From Roseofilum capinflatum BLCC-M114 (GTDB lineage Bacteria > Cyanobacteriota > Cyanobacteriia > Cyanobacteriales > Desertifilaceae), in assembly GCF_030068505.1 (NCBI RefSeq), contig NZ_JAQOSO010000114.1, positions 59,925 to 105,442 on the forward strand: 45,518 bases of DNA, given 5' to 3'. A program made the translations under genes and the position numbers. Positions within the stretch are counted from its first letter, which is position 1. Each line of letters begins with the position of its first letter. This document shows, piece by piece, positions 45,091 to 45,518 of this stretch. The notes beneath the pieces are model-generated. The model saw only the letters and a program-made list of their open reading frames with translations. It was not told the origin of the DNA and made no database searches.

Positions 45091-45518
45091 AACCCCCACC
45101 GAGCCGTTCCTCATACTCCTCATACACCGCCTCATCCAAGCGCCGCGCCTCTTGCCATAGCTTCTGGGCACGCTCCACCTCTCCATTCTGGGCTAGGGCT
45201 AGACCTTGCTGTATCCGCAACTCGGCAATTGACCTATCGCTCCAGACCAACTGCTCGCAGGTGCGAACCGCTTCTAAGGCCATCTCCCGTTCCTCTGAGG
45301 GTGGCTCAAGGGGGGCGCGAACCCATGAAGAATGGAGTCGCAATCTATCGCATCCCACCTCTAACCACCCTTGCCACGTTGCCGGCCACACCCGCAGGGT
45401 TCTGTCATTGCTGCCAGAAATGATCTTAGAACCATCCGGGGTGATGGCGATGGAGCTGACCTCATCCTGATGACCCTCCAGGACGGCTAAGGACTCTCCT
45501 GTGGTGATGTCCCACACC
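45089..45518 (-). CDS. C-terminal end of a WD40-repeat protein (partial)
   Basis: The gene enters from the right edge, so only its last ~142 codons are seen. VWDITTGESLAVLEGHQDEV and SGSNDRTLRVW are WD40 repeats. A helical C-terminal part follows (GWLEVGCDRLRLHSSWVR, ALEAVRTCEQLVWSDRSIAELR, EVERAQKLWQEARRLDEA), typical of large cyanobacterial AAA/NB-ARC-WD40 or kinase-WD40 proteins. The N-terminal effector is outside the window. Confidence 0.9.
   Translation of the reverse strand, partial: VWDITTGESLAVLEGHQDEVSSIAITPDGSKIISGSNDRTLRVWPATWQGWLEVGCDRLRLHSSWVRAPLEPPSEEREMALEAVRTCEQLVWSDRSIAELRIQQGLALAQNGEVERAQKLWQEARRLDEAVYEEYEERLGGG

Overview
This window comes from a cyanobacterium. It carries phosphoribulokinase, a ferredoxin-NADP+ reductase with a phycobilisome-linker (CpcD) domain, an RpaA response regulator, Psb34, a CAAD-domain membrane protein and gvpK, and the HIP1 octamer (gcgatcgc) occurs throughout. 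The many dispersed palindromes, pentapeptide-repeat proteins, a CHAT-TPR protein and toxin-antitoxin debris suit a filamentous or mat-forming (Oscillatoriales-like) species, but the sequence does not fix the genus.

Layout. 1-3.5 kb: a 20-bp tandem repeat, a secreted subtilase, a 45-aa ribbon-helix-helix gene beside what looks like an IS200/IS605-type end, and a Uma2 nuclease-fold gene. 3.5-10.2 kb is a housekeeping and photosynthesis block: valS, prk, a free-standing CpcD-domain gene, then petH whose N-terminus is nearly the same sequence. 10.2-11.9 kb: gvpK, a vWA-like gene coupled to a 50-aa gene, and a truncated rsgA. 11.9-16.5 kb is an accessory island. Five same-strand fragments of one C-terminal coding module are interspersed with separate small gene pairs: a VapBC-type pair (decayed), a retropepsin-like protease with a small partner, DUF433/DUF5615, and a C39-like cysteine peptidase with an overlapping partner. 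16.6-21.8 kb holds two convergent defence-like genes: an AT-rich protein with two DUF262 domains and an HNH nuclease, and a NERD nuclease-SF1 helicase fused to pentapeptide repeats.

22-30 kb: two more pentapeptide-repeat proteins, an SDR sugar-nucleotide reductase, a GNAT acetyltransferase, a YdcF-like membrane protein and rpaA, with several repeat families between them. 30-37 kb: a TPR-CHAT protein divergent from a FecR-domain protein, a chemoreceptor, and pheS divergent from a small conserved gene. 37-41.5 kb: a secreted SH3-like protein, psb34 with an HLR1-like (RpaB) site, a DrrAB-type ABC exporter and a CAAD protein. 41.7-45.5 kb: two small sulfotransferase-like genes around a glycosyltransferase, an intact PIN/antitoxin pair and the 3' end of a WD40 gene.

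The most interesting parts are the repeat-delimited cassette region at 12.5-16.5 kb with the adjoining DUF262-DUF262-HNH gene, the C39-peptidase/partner pair, and the CpcD-gene/petH duplication. A palindrome (AGAAACCCGGTTTCT) lies at or within a few bases of the stop codon of several unrelated genes. Functions are assigned from motifs read by eye; no database search was run.
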